Shown: positions 8,562 to 17,353 of the stretch, piece by piece
How the letters are laid out: every line of letters begins with the position of its first letter
How positions within the stretch are numbered: position 1 is the first letter of the stretch
NCBI RefSeq assembly: GCF_039527675.1
Contig: NZ_BAAAKI010000024.1
Span: forward strand, 1-64,000
Source: Luteococcus sanguinis
Lineage (GTDB): Bacteria > Actinomycetota > Actinomycetes > Propionibacteriales > Propionibacteriaceae
Reading direction: 5' to 3'
DNA: 64,000 nt
Position numbers and translations under genes: made by a program
Notes under the pieces: generated by a model
What the model was told of the DNA's origin: nothing
The model's input: only the letters and a program-made list of their open reading frames with translations
The model's database searches: none

Positions 8562-10169
8562 TCAGCCGCGGCGCAGCACCTTGTTGAGCATCGCCTTTGA
8601 CCCGTCGATGCCAAAGGTGAGCAGGCCGTAGACGACCATGCCGGGGGCTGCAGCGATGCCACAGACGAACAGTGCGAGGGGCCCGTAGGGGATCACGCTG
8701 CCCACCAGGAAGGTGTGCGCTGCCCACGCGCCCAAGCCGGCAACCGCGGCGCCGGCGAAGCCCTGCAACCACGGCACCTGTGCCCACGGGGACGCAATGG
8801 GAGTGCGCAGACGGCTGGCCATCAACACCTGCAGCAGGGCGGCGGAGACGACGCGTCCGATGGCCGTGGCGACCACCGAACCCATGGCGCCGAAGGGCTT
8901 GATCAGGATCACGGTCAGGCCGAGGTTCACCACGGTGCTGGACAGGCCGTACCAGAGCGGCAACTCGCTGCGTCCCAGACCCTGGGCCCACAGCAGCTGG
9001 ATCTGGGCCAGCAGCAGCATGCCGAAGCTCAGCAGCACCAGGCAGGCCACCTCACCGGTCAGCGTGGAGCCCAGGTGCAACCAGGCATTCACGCCGAACA
9101 GTGCTGCGGGGGCACCGACGGCCACCCAGCCCCACACGCCGCGGACCCACTGCAGCTGGAGCTTGGACACCCGTTCGGCCGCCTCCTCCTCCGACAGCGT
9201 GGCGAGGTGGTGGCCGACGGCCGTCTGCATCGGGACGTAGGCATTCATCGGCACATTGCCCAACGTCTGGGCGAAGTTGCTGCCGGCGCCGAAGGGGGTG
9301 GTCTGCGCGGAGGCATAACGTCCGACGAGCATGATGTCGCCCTGCGCACCGATCACGTTCATGATCGAGCTGAGCTGCACCTTCCAGGCGTAGGAGAGGA
9401 ATTCCTTGGCCGTCGCCCAGTCGGTGAACTTGAAGCTCTTCAGGTCGAGCTTCCTCAGCGCGGCGGGGACGATCAGCACCGTCGGCGCGATCTGCTGCAG
9501 CAACTGGGTGTAGGCGATGCCGTGCAGGCCCCAGCCATAACGAATCGTCGCGATCATGCCGACGACGTAGATGGCGTGCCCCGCGAAGGTCGACAGCGAG
9601 TTCCAGGCGAAGGTGCCATGCGCCCAGACGACCTGCTGGAAACCGCCGCGCAGCTGGCTGATGACGATGATGATCGCCATGGAGCGCAACAGGAAGACCG
9701 CTCCAGCCGGGTCGGCGGCAGTGGCCGGGAACAGGCCCATCAACTGCGGCGCGAACACCCAGGTGACGCCCAGGATCAGCGCGGACGTGATCGCGGAGAA
9801 GCCCAGCAGGGTCGTGAGCAGCCTGGTCAGGCCGACCTTGTCACCCTTGCCGACCAGGATGGTGAAGTATCGCGCCGAGCTGGCGGCGACGCCGCCGTCG
9901 AGGGCGGCGATGAAGAGCTGGACGGCGACGGCCACCAAGAAGATGCCGTAGATGGTCTGGCCGAGGCCCTTGATGATGAATGGCGTCAACGCAAGGTTGA
10001 TCAACAGAGGGGTGAACTGGCCCAAGGCCTGCCATGCCGTACCTTGCAGGATGGCCTTTCGACCCGTTGCGTGGGGCGCGTGCGAATCACTCGGCCCGGT
10101 CTCCGGCGAGGAGGCCACGATGCCGTCATCCGGCTCAAGGTCCACGTCGCGTGGTTGGTCAGCATTCAT
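8562..10169 (-). CDS. Wzx-like lipid-linked polysaccharide flippase (MATE/MVF superfamily)
   Basis: A 535-residue protein with about 12 to 14 hydrophobic helices. The first ones (AWQALGQFTPLLINLALTPFIIKGLGQTIYG) match the start of O-antigen flippases of the polysaccharide transport clan. It would move undecaprenyl-linked repeat units across the membrane for polymerisation. About 45 polar residues precede helix one. The ATG at 10169 is chosen because GGGGGA lies just upstream; the frame is open further upstream but without a ribosome binding site. Opposite strand and convergent with the glycosyltransferases, it completes a Wzx/Wzy set. MurJ is a relative, but the sequence and context favour Wzx. 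Confidence 0.8.
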   Translation of the reverse strand: MNADQPRDVDLEPDDGIVASSPETGPSDSHAPHATGRKAILQGTAWQALGQFTPLLINLALTPFIIKGLGQTIYGIFLVAVAVQLFIAALDGGVAASSARYFTILVGKGDKVGLTRLLTTLLGFSAITSALILGVTWVFAPQLMGLFPATAADPAGAVFLLRSMAIIIVISQLRGGFQQVVWAHGTFAWNSLSTFAGHAIYVVGMIATIRYGWGLHGIAYTQLLQQIAPTVLIVPAALRKLDLKSFKFTDWATAKEFLSYAWKVQLSSIMNVIGAQGDIMLVGRYASAQTTPFGAGSNFAQTLGNVPMNAYVPMQTAVGHHLATLSEEEAAERVSKLQLQWVRGVWGWVAVGAPAALFGVNAWLHLGSTLTGEVACLVLLSFGMLLLAQIQLLWAQGLGRSELPLWYGLSSTVVNLGLTVILIKPFGAMGSVVATAIGRVVSAALLQVLMASRLRTPIASPWAQVPWLQGFAGAAVAGLGAWAAHTFLVGSVIPYGPLALFVCGIAAAPGMVVYGLLTFGIDGSKAMLNKVLRRG

Positions 10170-10320
10170 TTTTTCCCCCGTGTTGTCCAGCCTGCCCATG
10201 CTAACTGCGGGCCCGTCCAGCACTCCTGCCGCCGACTGAACGCGCGCTGAGACCCAGCAGCATCGCGCGCGGTGAGGCAGCATGCTGGGTTGCTCAGAGT
10301 GGGGATCCCCATGCGAAGAT

Positions 10321-10336
10321 TGGGACGAACGTCCCA
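10321..10336. promoter_or_regulatory. Perfect palindrome in divergent promoter region
   Basis: TGGGACG-AA-CGTCCCA, a 7-bp dyad, lies between the flippase (start 10169) and the malectin protein (start 10385). Its place in a 215-bp divergent intergenic region suggests an operator, or a small hairpin in the leader of the malectin gene. No regulator is identified. Confidence 0.35.
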
Positions 10337-10384
10337 CCCCACCCCCCACACACCGTTCATTCGGTAGACCTTCACGGAGTCCTC

Positions 10385-11998
10385 GTGCAGTCACGCTCGC
10401 ACCATGCCCTCGTCCTCGCCGCCGTCCTCCTCCTGTCCCCGCTGCCCGCCGCGTGCAGTGCGGAGACCTTCAGCTTCACCAGCACCGCCGCCGACCACGA
10501 CATCGACGACGGCCAGGGCAACGTCTGGCGCAGCCGCGCCGGCCTGAGTGGTGGGCAGGGGTTCTCGACCCTGCTGGCCGGAAAGACCATCACAGGCGCC
10601 AAGACCTCCGAGATCTTCACCACGAATGTCTGGGGCAAGCAGTCCTACTCGATCCCCGTCCCTGAGAAGGGTGACTACACCGTCACCCTGTACGCCGCGG
10701 AGGACTTCTTCCGCCAGGGCGGGCAGCGCGTCTTCCACGTCGACGCCGAGGGCACCCGCGCGGTCTCGAACATCGACCTCGCCGCAACCGCTGGTTACGC
10801 GGCCGCCTATCGCAAGGCCTTCACCGTGGAGGTCACCGACGGGGCCCTCGACCTGGCCCTTGCCGGCGACGTGAACAACCCGCTCCTCAGCGCGATCCGC
10901 GTGCAGCAGGGCAGCGGCGATGCGAGCAGCGACCCCGTGATGGTCCCCACCCAGGAGGTCTCGGCCTCCAGCGCCGCGACCTCGTCCGAGACCCCCACGC
11001 TGAGCCCGTCGGCCACCACCTCGTCGCCCACGGCCAGCAGCACCTCCACGGTTGTCTACAAGCCGACCGGCACCAACACCTCGGGCCGGGCCGTCGGCTT
11101 CGCACCCGACTCCTTCTGGTTCAGTGACGTCTCGAAGGCCCCGCTTGCCGCGAACAGCGCGGCCCAGGCGGCTGACCTGGCCAAGCAGGTGCGTGACTAC
11201 TACGGCGGCGTCGCCGCCTTCAACGCGCACCAGTACAACGTCGCGCTGGAGACCGTTGGCGCGGACGTCCCCACGGTGGACGTGACCTGGGTCGACTGCC
11301 AGAACAAGGGCAGCCTCCCGGCCGAGATCTACACCGGCAGCGCCTTCTTCAAGAAGGTCCCGATCCCCGCCGAGGCCGCCCCGGCGGTGGGCACCGACGG
11401 CCAGTTGAGCATCTACCAGCCCAGCACCGACAAGTTGTGGGAGTTCTGGCAGGCCAAGAAGGTCGGCAACACCTGGCAGGCCTGTTGGGGCGGACGCATT
11501 GACAAGGTCTCGTCCAACCTCGGGCAGTTCCGCGAGGGCTACGGCGTCTCCGCGACCAACATCGCGCTGGCGGGCGGCATGATCACCCTGGCCGACGTGC
11601 GCCGCGGAAAGATCAACCACGCCATGTCGGTAGCGATCATGGACCCTGCCCCGTACACCCAGATCTCGTGGCCCGCGCAGCGCTCCGACGGTCACCCGGC
11701 CGGCAAGGGGCTGATCCGTGAGGGCCAGCGCCTTCGCCTCGACCCCGCTCTGGACCTGTCGAAGTACGACCTGACCCCGATGGGACGGATGGTGGCCGAG
11801 GCCGCCCAGACCTACGGCTTCATCGTGACCGACAAGAGCGGCGCCGTGGCGGTACCCACCGAGAGCGGGTTCGGCGAGAAGGCGACCACGGGCAAGAACC
11901 CCTGGGACACCCTGCTCACCGTCCCCGACTACAAGGTGCTGGAGAACTTCCCCTGGGACAAGACGCAGTTCATGCCCGTCGACTACGGGCGCCCGTGA
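10385..11998 (+). CDS. Secreted malectin-domain protein with unknown C-terminal domain
   Basis: A 537-residue exported protein. Residues 1-25 form a signal peptide (hydrophobic ALVLAAVLLLSPLPAA followed by CSA); the Cys at about 24 does not fit a strict lipobox, so lipoprotein status is uncertain. Residues 30-175 resemble a malectin/carbohydrate-binding beta-sandwich (NVWRSRAGL, YTVTLYAAEDFF, GQRVFHVDAEG). A Ser/Thr-rich linker covers 180-240. The C-terminal 290 residues contain INHAMSVAIM, ISWPAQRSDG and RLRLDP, reminiscent of conserved hypothetical exported actinobacterial proteins. GTG 10385 has GGAG upstream. It may bind or process the polysaccharide made by the neighbouring locus; that is inference. 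Confidence 0.65.
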   Translation: MQSRSHHALVLAAVLLLSPLPAACSAETFSFTSTAADHDIDDGQGNVWRSRAGLSGGQGFSTLLAGKTITGAKTSEIFTTNVWGKQSYSIPVPEKGDYTVTLYAAEDFFRQGGQRVFHVDAEGTRAVSNIDLAATAGYAAAYRKAFTVEVTDGALDLALAGDVNNPLLSAIRVQQGSGDASSDPVMVPTQEVSASSAATSSETPTLSPSATTSSPTASSTSTVVYKPTGTNTSGRAVGFAPDSFWFSDVSKAPLAANSAAQAADLAKQVRDYYGGVAAFNAHQYNVALETVGADVPTVDVTWVDCQNKGSLPAEIYTGSAFFKKVPIPAEAAPAVGTDGQLSIYQPSTDKLWEFWQAKKVGNTWQACWGGRIDKVSSNLGQFREGYGVSATNIALAGGMITLADVRRGKINHAMSVAIMDPAPYTQISWPAQRSDGHPAGKGLIREGQRLRLDPALDLSKYDLTPMGRMVAEAAQTYGFIVTDKSGAVAVPTESGFGEKATTGKNPWDTLLTVPDYKVLENFPWDKTQFMPVDYGRP

Positions 11999-12032
11999 TC
12001 GAGGTTTTGCCCACCGACCAGCCCGGTTGACG

Positions 12033-12068
12033 NNNNNNNNNNNNNNNNNNNNNNNNNNNNNNNNNNNN
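12033..12068. other. Assembly gap (36 N)
   Basis: A run of 36 N. It cuts the 3' end of the minus-strand DJ-1/PfpI gene and separates it from the malectin gene. The true length of missing DNA is unknown, so further genes could be hidden here and the adjacency of the two sides depends on scaffolding. Confidence 0.95.
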
Positions 12069-12788
12069 GGCGCGCAGTTCCTCGGCGGCCTCGGCCTGTT
12101 CGGCCTTCTCGGCGCGGACGAGCGTCGTCAGGATCTTGACGACCTCCTTGGCGACGCCAGCAGCGGAAGCAGGGTTCTGGCCGGTGACCAGGTTGCCGTC
12201 GACGCTCACGGCCTCCTCGAAGTCCTCGCGGGCGGCGACCAGCTCGGCGCCTTGGGCCTCCAACTCGCTGGAGAGCAGGAAGGGGACGGCGTCGCTGAGG
12301 CCGATCGCGGCTTCCTCGGAGTCGGTGAAGGCCGAGACCTTGCGTCCCTCGACGATCCGCAGGCCGTTGGTCAGCTCGACGTCCAGCAGGCCGGACGGGC
12401 CGTGGCAGACGGCCGAGACCACACCGTCGGTCTCGAAGACCTCTCGGACGAGGCGCTGCAGGTGCGGGTTGCCGCGGAAGTCGACCATCGTCCCGTGTCC
12501 GCCGACCAGGTAGATCGCGTCGTACTGGTCGGCCTCGACGAACTCGATCTTGGCCGTGTTGCGCAGCCCGGCCTGGACGGTGGCGTCGTTCTCGTAGAGC
12601 TCGGTGATCTCGTCGCGCTCGCTGTTCGGGTCGATCGGCGGGGTGCCGCCCGTGATGGACGCGAAGTCGACGGCGTGGCCAGCGTCGCGGAAGACCTTCC
12701 ACGGGTCTGCGGCCTCGCTGAGCGTGTAACCGGTGGGGTGCCCCGACATGTCGTCGGCGCTGGTCAGGACAAGCAATACCTTCTTCAT
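12069..12788 (-). CDS. DJ-1/PfpI family protein, 3' end lost in gap
   Basis: 240 codons are visible before the N run. The protein is a DJ-1/PfpI (class I glutamine-amidotransferase-like) protein of the Hsp31/chaperone-glyoxalase type: MKKVLLVLTSAD start, YLVGGHGTM, and the nucleophile elbow SAVCHGPSG with Cys128 and His129. Relatives act as glyoxalase III, deglycase-like enzymes or chaperones. GYTLSEAADPW near the start supports the Hsp31-like branch. ATG 12788 gives the family-typical start, although GGAGGG directly abuts it; a TTG at 12800 is an alternative. The visible part already covers the usual full domain, so little beyond the tail is missing. Confidence 0.8.
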
Positions 12789-12914
12789 CCCTCCAGCCAA
12801 GCGGGTCGGTGTTCGGGGCGAAAGGGATTCAGCGCCCCGCGAAGTTGCTTTCGTGGCGCTCGCCGACTGGTTGGCCAGAGTGCTCGGGCAAGGTGGTTGA
12901 CCGGACCGACAAGC

Positions 12915-13619
12915 TCAGAAGGAAAGGTGGGCGAAGGCCGGGATCAGCGTCACCATCAGGCCGGTTGACATCCAGAACATGCCGAAGTTCATGGCGAAGT
13001 CGTTCAGGTCGGACGGGCGGTTGACGGACGAACGGATCGCCCGCACCAGCGCGGACAGACCGGCCCACAGCAGCCACGCCATCAGCGGGAGGCCGACGAC
13101 GGCGATCCACCAGGCGCTGGAGTGGCCGCTGGCCATCGCCGAGGAGTGGTGCATGCCATGGGCTGCGGTGGCTGACGCGGACGGGGTGGCACCCATCGAC
13201 GCCATGGCCGGCATCGAGGGCATCGGGCTCATGGACGAGCCGACAGGAATCGAGGCCATGGAGTGCATCATGATCGACATGCCGACCAGGTGCCAGACCA
13301 TAGCTGCGAACATCAGCGTGCAACCGGCGGCATGGGCTCGGTGGCCCGGCTTGGCCTGGATCGCGCGCCACGCGAACCACACGACGCCGATCGCCATCAA
13401 CGCGATGAAGACCCACAGCGGCACCACCTTCACCAGCGGACGCCAGACCGAGCGCGGCACCATCACCAGCATGACCAGCGCCATCAGCAGGTGCAGGCCG
13501 TGGGAGACCCGTCCCGCTCCCTTGGCTGTCGCCAGCGCCCGTGACTCCCACAGCGTGGAGAAGAGGAAGAGGACGAGCAGTGAGACGAACTTCACGGGGA
13601 TCGCGGTCAGGGTGAACAT
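12915..13619 (-). CDS. DUF5134-type membrane protein with Met/His-rich loop
   Basis: A 234-residue integral membrane protein with about six helices. Helices cover residues 5-25, 45-62, 70-87 and 98-115, then a loop of about 45 residues rich in methionine, serine and histidine (PMPSMPAMASMG, HGMHHSS), then two more helices. The pattern matches the actinobacterial DUF5134 family, whose role is unknown. The Met/His loop is the kind of sequence that can bind copper, and some copper-related membrane proteins share it, so a metal role is a reasonable guess and no more. ATG 13619 is preceded by GGAAG at 8 bases. It appears to be a single-gene transcript. Confidence 0.6.
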   Translation of the reverse strand: MFTLTAIPVKFVSLLVLFLFSTLWESRALATAKGAGRVSHGLHLLMALVMLVMVPRSVWRPLVKVVPLWVFIALMAIGVVWFAWRAIQAKPGHRAHAAGCTLMFAAMVWHLVGMSIMMHSMASIPVGSSMSPMPSMPAMASMGATPSASATAAHGMHHSSAMASGHSSAWWIAVVGLPLMAWLLWAGLSALVRAIRSSVNRPSDLNDFAMNFGMFWMSTGLMVTLIPAFAHLSF

Positions 13620-13704
13620 CGGGTCGCTTCCGGACGGGGACACTGGTCACCCAGTAGTCGTCGGCAGGGTCGGCAAAGTTCCCAGGACTTTCGCGGACGT
13701 GCGC

Positions 13705-15201
13705 TCAGACCCCGGTTTCGGCGTAGCGGGCGGATGTCTCCGGATGTTCCGCCGCCCCCACACTCGCCTCGACCGGTGAGACCTCGTTCACGGTGGCGGG
13801 CATGGCACGCGGCAGGAAGAACTCGAAGACGGCACCCGTGGGCGGGATGTCACCGTCCTCGTCGCGGGGAAGCTCGAAACCGGTCGCGTCCAGGCACACC
13901 ACGTCCCCGCCGTGGGCTCGGGCATAACCACGGGCGATCGGAAGTCCCAGGCCGGATCCCTTCGTGGTAGAGGCCGTGGCCGCCAGCCGCACCAAGCGGT
14001 CGAAGACACGCTCGCGGTCGTCCGGGGCGATACCGGGGCCCGAATCGACGACGCGCACCACGGCCATCTCCTGCTCGGCGATCGGGTCGACGCGGCTGGA
14101 CAGATCCACCACCACGGTCCCCTCGGGTCCAGCAGCCCGTGCGGCATTGTCGACCAGGTTGCGCAGCACCGAGGTGATGCCCTGCCGGTCGCCCTTCACC
14201 AGCAGGTCAGGTCCGCGGACGAGGAAGCGCAACCGCGGCATCGTCAGCGACATGCGTCGGCCCTCGGCTGAGGCAAGGTCCGCCAGGTCTAGGGTCTCGG
14301 GGCGCAGCTCCGGGCCGGCGTCGACGCGGGCCGCCTCCAGCAGGGAGTTCACCAGTTCACCGCCCCGATGCGCCTCGCGCGCCAGCAGGTAGGAGAGCTG
14401 TTCGCGCTCCTCCACCGCATCCTCCGGCAACTGGATGATCGACTCGGCCGCCGCCTTGATGCCCGCGAGCGGGGTCTTCAGCTCGTGGGCCGCGTCCGAG
14501 AGGAAGCTCTTGGTCTGCTCGGCCGACGCACGGGCCTGCTCCTCGGCTGACCGGGCGCGGATCTCGGCGCCCTCCAGAGCGTCGAGCATCTCATCGATGG
14601 CGGCCGCGGTGGCACCCACCTCGGTGGTCGTCACCGGCGAGGCCATCCGCAGTCCCCGCTCACCGTCGGCGATGCGGTTGGCACGCTCCACCATCGTCTG
14701 CAGCGGCTTCAGGGCCACGTCTGTGATCGCGATCGTCAGCAGGGAAGCCCCAGCCAGCCCGATGATGCCGACGATCATCAACGTGGTGTCCAGTGAGCGT
14801 CTGGTGCCGTCGAGTTCGGCGGTGGTCGTCCAGACCTCCACCGTGGCTCCCTGCAGGGCCGGCTGCGTGGTGTCGAGGATCTCGACGACGGTACGAGCGT
14901 CCTGCTCGGGCGGGTGACCCATGGTGCGGCCGTCGGCGAGGGTGATCTCGACGAAGACGTCATCGCTGCCACCGAAACGGATCGTCGGCTCGACGTCGGC
15001 CATCAGCGCCTCTGCGTCGGTGGCCGTCCGCGCCTTGTCCAGGACATACGACGCGGAACGGTCGAGTGAATCGTCCAGTGCCTGGCTCTGGCGGTTCATG
15101 AACAGGGCGTCGACGATGATCCCGACCGTCAGCAGGTTGACGAACAGGACGACGAACATGGCGCCCAGAACTCGCGCCCGGATGGACCGGGTACCGATCA
15201 T
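13705..15201 (-). CDS. OmpR-type sensor histidine kinase
   Basis: A 498-residue membrane kinase. Helix one covers about residues 11-31, an extracytoplasmic sensor about 32-140, helix two about 141-160, and HAMP about 162-215. The H-box SDAAHELKTPL has the phosphorylated His239; the N-box RNLVDNA (N348, N352), DSGPGIAP and GSGLGLPIARG complete the ATP-binding domain. It phosphorylates the regulator encoded directly upstream: its ATG follows the regulator stop without a gap (TAGATG), so the two are coupled. The sensor signal is unknown. The C-terminal 30 residues after the kinase domain are an unstructured tail. Confidence 0.92.
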   Translation of the reverse strand: MIGTRSIRARVLGAMFVVLFVNLLTVGIIVDALFMNRQSQALDDSLDRSASYVLDKARTATDAEALMADVEPTIRFGGSDDVFVEITLADGRTMGHPPEQDARTVVEILDTTQPALQGATVEVWTTTAELDGTRRSLDTTLMIVGIIGLAGASLLTIAITDVALKPLQTMVERANRIADGERGLRMASPVTTTEVGATAAAIDEMLDALEGAEIRARSAEEQARASAEQTKSFLSDAAHELKTPLAGIKAAAESIIQLPEDAVEEREQLSYLLAREAHRGGELVNSLLEAARVDAGPELRPETLDLADLASAEGRRMSLTMPRLRFLVRGPDLLVKGDRQGITSVLRNLVDNAARAAGPEGTVVVDLSSRVDPIAEQEMAVVRVVDSGPGIAPDDRERVFDRLVRLAATASTTKGSGLGLPIARGYARAHGGDVVCLDATGFELPRDEDGDIPPTGAVFEFFLPRAMPATVNEVSPVEASVGAAEHPETSARYAETGV

Positions 15202-15867
15202 CTACGAGATGCCCAACCGGTAGCCTCGGCCGCGCACGGTGTGGATCAAGCGCGGGCCGTGCGCCTCCAGCCGACGCCGGAGGCTGGAGATGTGAACCTC
15301 GACGATGTTCTCGTCGTAGCCGTCATAGCCCCACACTGCCGTCAGCAACTGGGTCTTGGAGACGACACGGTCGGGGTGGCGGGCCAGCTGGGCCAACAGC
15401 CGGCGCTCGGTCTCGGTCAGGTCGACAGTGGCGCCACCACGGGTGACGATCGCGGCGTCGTCACCGATCGTCATGTCACCGATCGTCACCGAGCTACCCA
15501 CCGCCCCGGTGCGGCGCAGGATCGCCTCCACCCGGGCCATCAGCTCGACCATGGCGAAGGGTTTGGCGAGGTAGTCGTCCGCACCTTGGGAGAGGCCGCG
15601 GATTCGATCGGTCATCTCGTCGCGGGCGGTGAGCATCAACACGCCGGCGCGCGACAGCTTGCGCACCACGCCCAACAGCTCGAAACCATCCCGGCCACCG
15701 GGCAGCATCACGTCGAGGATGACGAGGTCGGGCTGGTTGGCGGTGATCGCCCGTTCCAGCTGGATGCCATCGGCCAGCGCGTGGGCGAGATGGCCCTGCG
15801 AGCGCAGCGCTGACACGACTGAGGCGCGGATCACCTCGGAGTCCTCCACGATCAATACCTTGCTCAC
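15202..15867 (-). CDS. OmpR/PhoB-family response regulator
   Basis: A 221-residue regulator paired with the following kinase. The receiver domain has the acidic pair after SKVLIVED, the phospho-acceptor Asp52 (LVILDVMLPG), Thr80 and Lys102 (AKPF). The C-terminal winged helix (about 125-221) ends with VEVHISSLRRRL and TVRGRGYRL, the recognition and wing segments. GTG 15867 is used. AGGAGG lies 12 bases upstream, which is long, and a three-codon out-of-frame ATG mini-frame sits in that space with its TGA overlapping the GTG, so initiation may involve re-initiation. It is divergent from the NarL-type kinase at 15998. Confidence 0.9.
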   Translation of the reverse strand: MSKVLIVEDSEVIRASVVSALRSQGHLAHALADGIQLERAITANQPDLVILDVMLPGGRDGFELLGVVRKLSRAGVLMLTARDEMTDRIRGLSQGADDYLAKPFAMVELMARVEAILRRTGAVGSSVTIGDMTIGDDAAIVTRGGATVDLTETERRLLAQLARHPDRVVSKTQLLTAVWGYDGYDENIVEVHISSLRRRLEAHGPRLIHTVRGRGYRLGIS

Positions 15868-15997
15868 ACAGACATTGTGCCTCCTGACAGTGGAGTCCCG
15901 CCATGTGCCATCCACCATTGGGTCAACAGTCCACGAAGCACCTTCCCCCGCGTGGATTCCCCCTCCAGACGGAGGTGGCGGCCCATACCTGACCATA

Positions 15998-17323
15998 ATG
16001 TTTGCTCCCGTGAGCTGGTTGGAGTGGTTTGGCGGGGCCGACGGGTGGGTGCGCCCGCGCCCCTCGTTGGCGCGCGCGGATATCGTCACCGGGGTCTTGG
16101 TGGCGCTGGGCCTGACAACGACGCTGGAACTGATGCGTTCCTTCGCCGATTTCGAAGGCGCGCGGCCCCACTGGGTCGAGTACCTGGCGCTGGGCACCGT
16201 GTCGATGCTCGTCGTGCTGCGGCGGCGCTGGCCGTTGACGGTCACGGCGCTCGTCTTCGCGCACTTCTTCGCGGCCTCCTCGTGGGTGCCCGAGGTGGGC
16301 TACACGATGACCTACCAGATGGTCGTCTTCTTCCTGCTCTACTCCGGCGTGGCGTGGGCAGCCGACCGAAGGGTGGTGGCCGTACTGGTGTTGGCGCTGG
16401 CGCTGGGCTTCACGGTGTGGCTGGGCTGGGACTTCGCCGTCGGACAGGGCATCTCCCGTGCCCGCGAGGCCTACGGCATGGCCCGTGGCGGCTTCCTGCC
16501 ACCGGTCACCGCCTATGTCCTGTTCACCGCCTTCGTCAATGCCCTCTTCCTGCTGGGTTCCCTCGCCATGGGCCAAGTGGCCTGGCGGCAGGCAAGCGGC
16601 GAGGCCCGGTTGGCGGAGCAGGCGGAACTCATCTCCACGCAGGCCGCTGGCCTGCGCGAACAGGCCGTCGTGGACGAGCGCCTGCGGATCGCCCGCGAAC
16701 TGCACGACGTCGTCGCGCACCATGTGTCGGTGATGGGGATCCAGGCCGCGGGCGCCCGCCGCTTGATCACCAAGGATCCGGAGCGGGCCACCGAGGCGCT
16801 GGGTCATGTGGAGCAATCCTCACGCACGGCTGTCACCCAGATGCGCCAGCTGTTGGGTGCCCTGCGTGGTGCGACCGAGGCAGGCGGGCACGAGAGCAGC
16901 GTCGGTGGGTCTGGACGCGACCCCCAGCCCACCCTTGACCAGCTGCCGAAGCTGGTCGACCAGTTGCGGGCCGAGGGTTTCGAGACCGACCTGCAGCTGG
17001 TGGAGCACCCTCAAGGGGCTGCCGCGCAGCTTCCGCTGCCCGTGCAGTTGTCCCTCTTCCGGACGGTCCAGGAGGCGCTGACGAACGTCCGCCGGCATTC
17101 CACGGCCCACCGGGCCCAGGTGGTGGTTCGGGTCGAGGGGAGTCGCCATGCCGAGGTCGAGGTGCTCGACGAGGGGCGTCCGCGCGGCGGCACCTCGGGC
17201 TCAGGCCTGGGGCTGCTGGGGATGCGCGAACGCGTCACCTCCCACGGCGGCGAGAGCGAGATCGGCCCGCGGGTGACCGGGGGGTACCGCGTCCGGGTAC
17301 GGTTCCCGTTGACGCAGGTGTGA
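15998..17323 (+). CDS. NarL-type sensor histidine kinase
   Basis: A 441-residue kinase. The N-terminal 190 residues hold about six transmembrane helices without a clear extracytoplasmic domain, as in kinases that sense membrane or cell-envelope state. HisKA_3 follows: IARELHDVVAHHVSVMG with His236. The HATPase domain has VQEALTNVRRHS (E359, N363) and GLGLLGMRERV. ATG 15998 is used; no ribosome binding site lies at normal distance (GGAGG is 22 bases upstream), so a leaderless message is possible. The paired regulator is 30 bp downstream, and an ABC exporter follows, a DesKR/LiaSR-like arrangement. Confidence 0.88.
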   Translation: MFAPVSWLEWFGGADGWVRPRPSLARADIVTGVLVALGLTTTLELMRSFADFEGARPHWVEYLALGTVSMLVVLRRRWPLTVTALVFAHFFAASSWVPEVGYTMTYQMVVFFLLYSGVAWAADRRVVAVLVLALALGFTVWLGWDFAVGQGISRAREAYGMARGGFLPPVTAYVLFTAFVNALFLLGSLAMGQVAWRQASGEARLAEQAELISTQAAGLREQAVVDERLRIARELHDVVAHHVSVMGIQAAGARRLITKDPERATEALGHVEQSSRTAVTQMRQLLGALRGATEAGGHESSVGGSGRDPQPTLDQLPKLVDQLRAEGFETDLQLVEHPQGAAAQLPLPVQLSLFRTVQEALTNVRRHSTAHRAQVVVRVEGSRHAEVEVLDEGRPRGGTSGSGLGLLGMRERVTSHGGESEIGPRVTGGYRVRVRFPLTQV

Positions 17324-17345
17324 GGGGTGACGCAGGTGTGAGGGG
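17310..17345 (+). repeat. 18-bp tandem duplication at kinase stop codon
   Basis: TGACGCAGGTGTGAGGGG occurs twice back to back, at 17310-17327 and 17328-17345. The kinase stop TGA (17321-17323) lies in the first copy, and the second copy supplies the G-rich stretch that serves as the regulator's ribosome binding site. Confidence 0.9.
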
Positions 17346-17353
17346 GGCAGGCC

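Noticed and set aside
15868..16245. Longer N-terminus for the OmpR-type regulator
   Set aside because: Would cross the divergent promoter of the NarL kinase; receiver domain begins at SKVLIVED.
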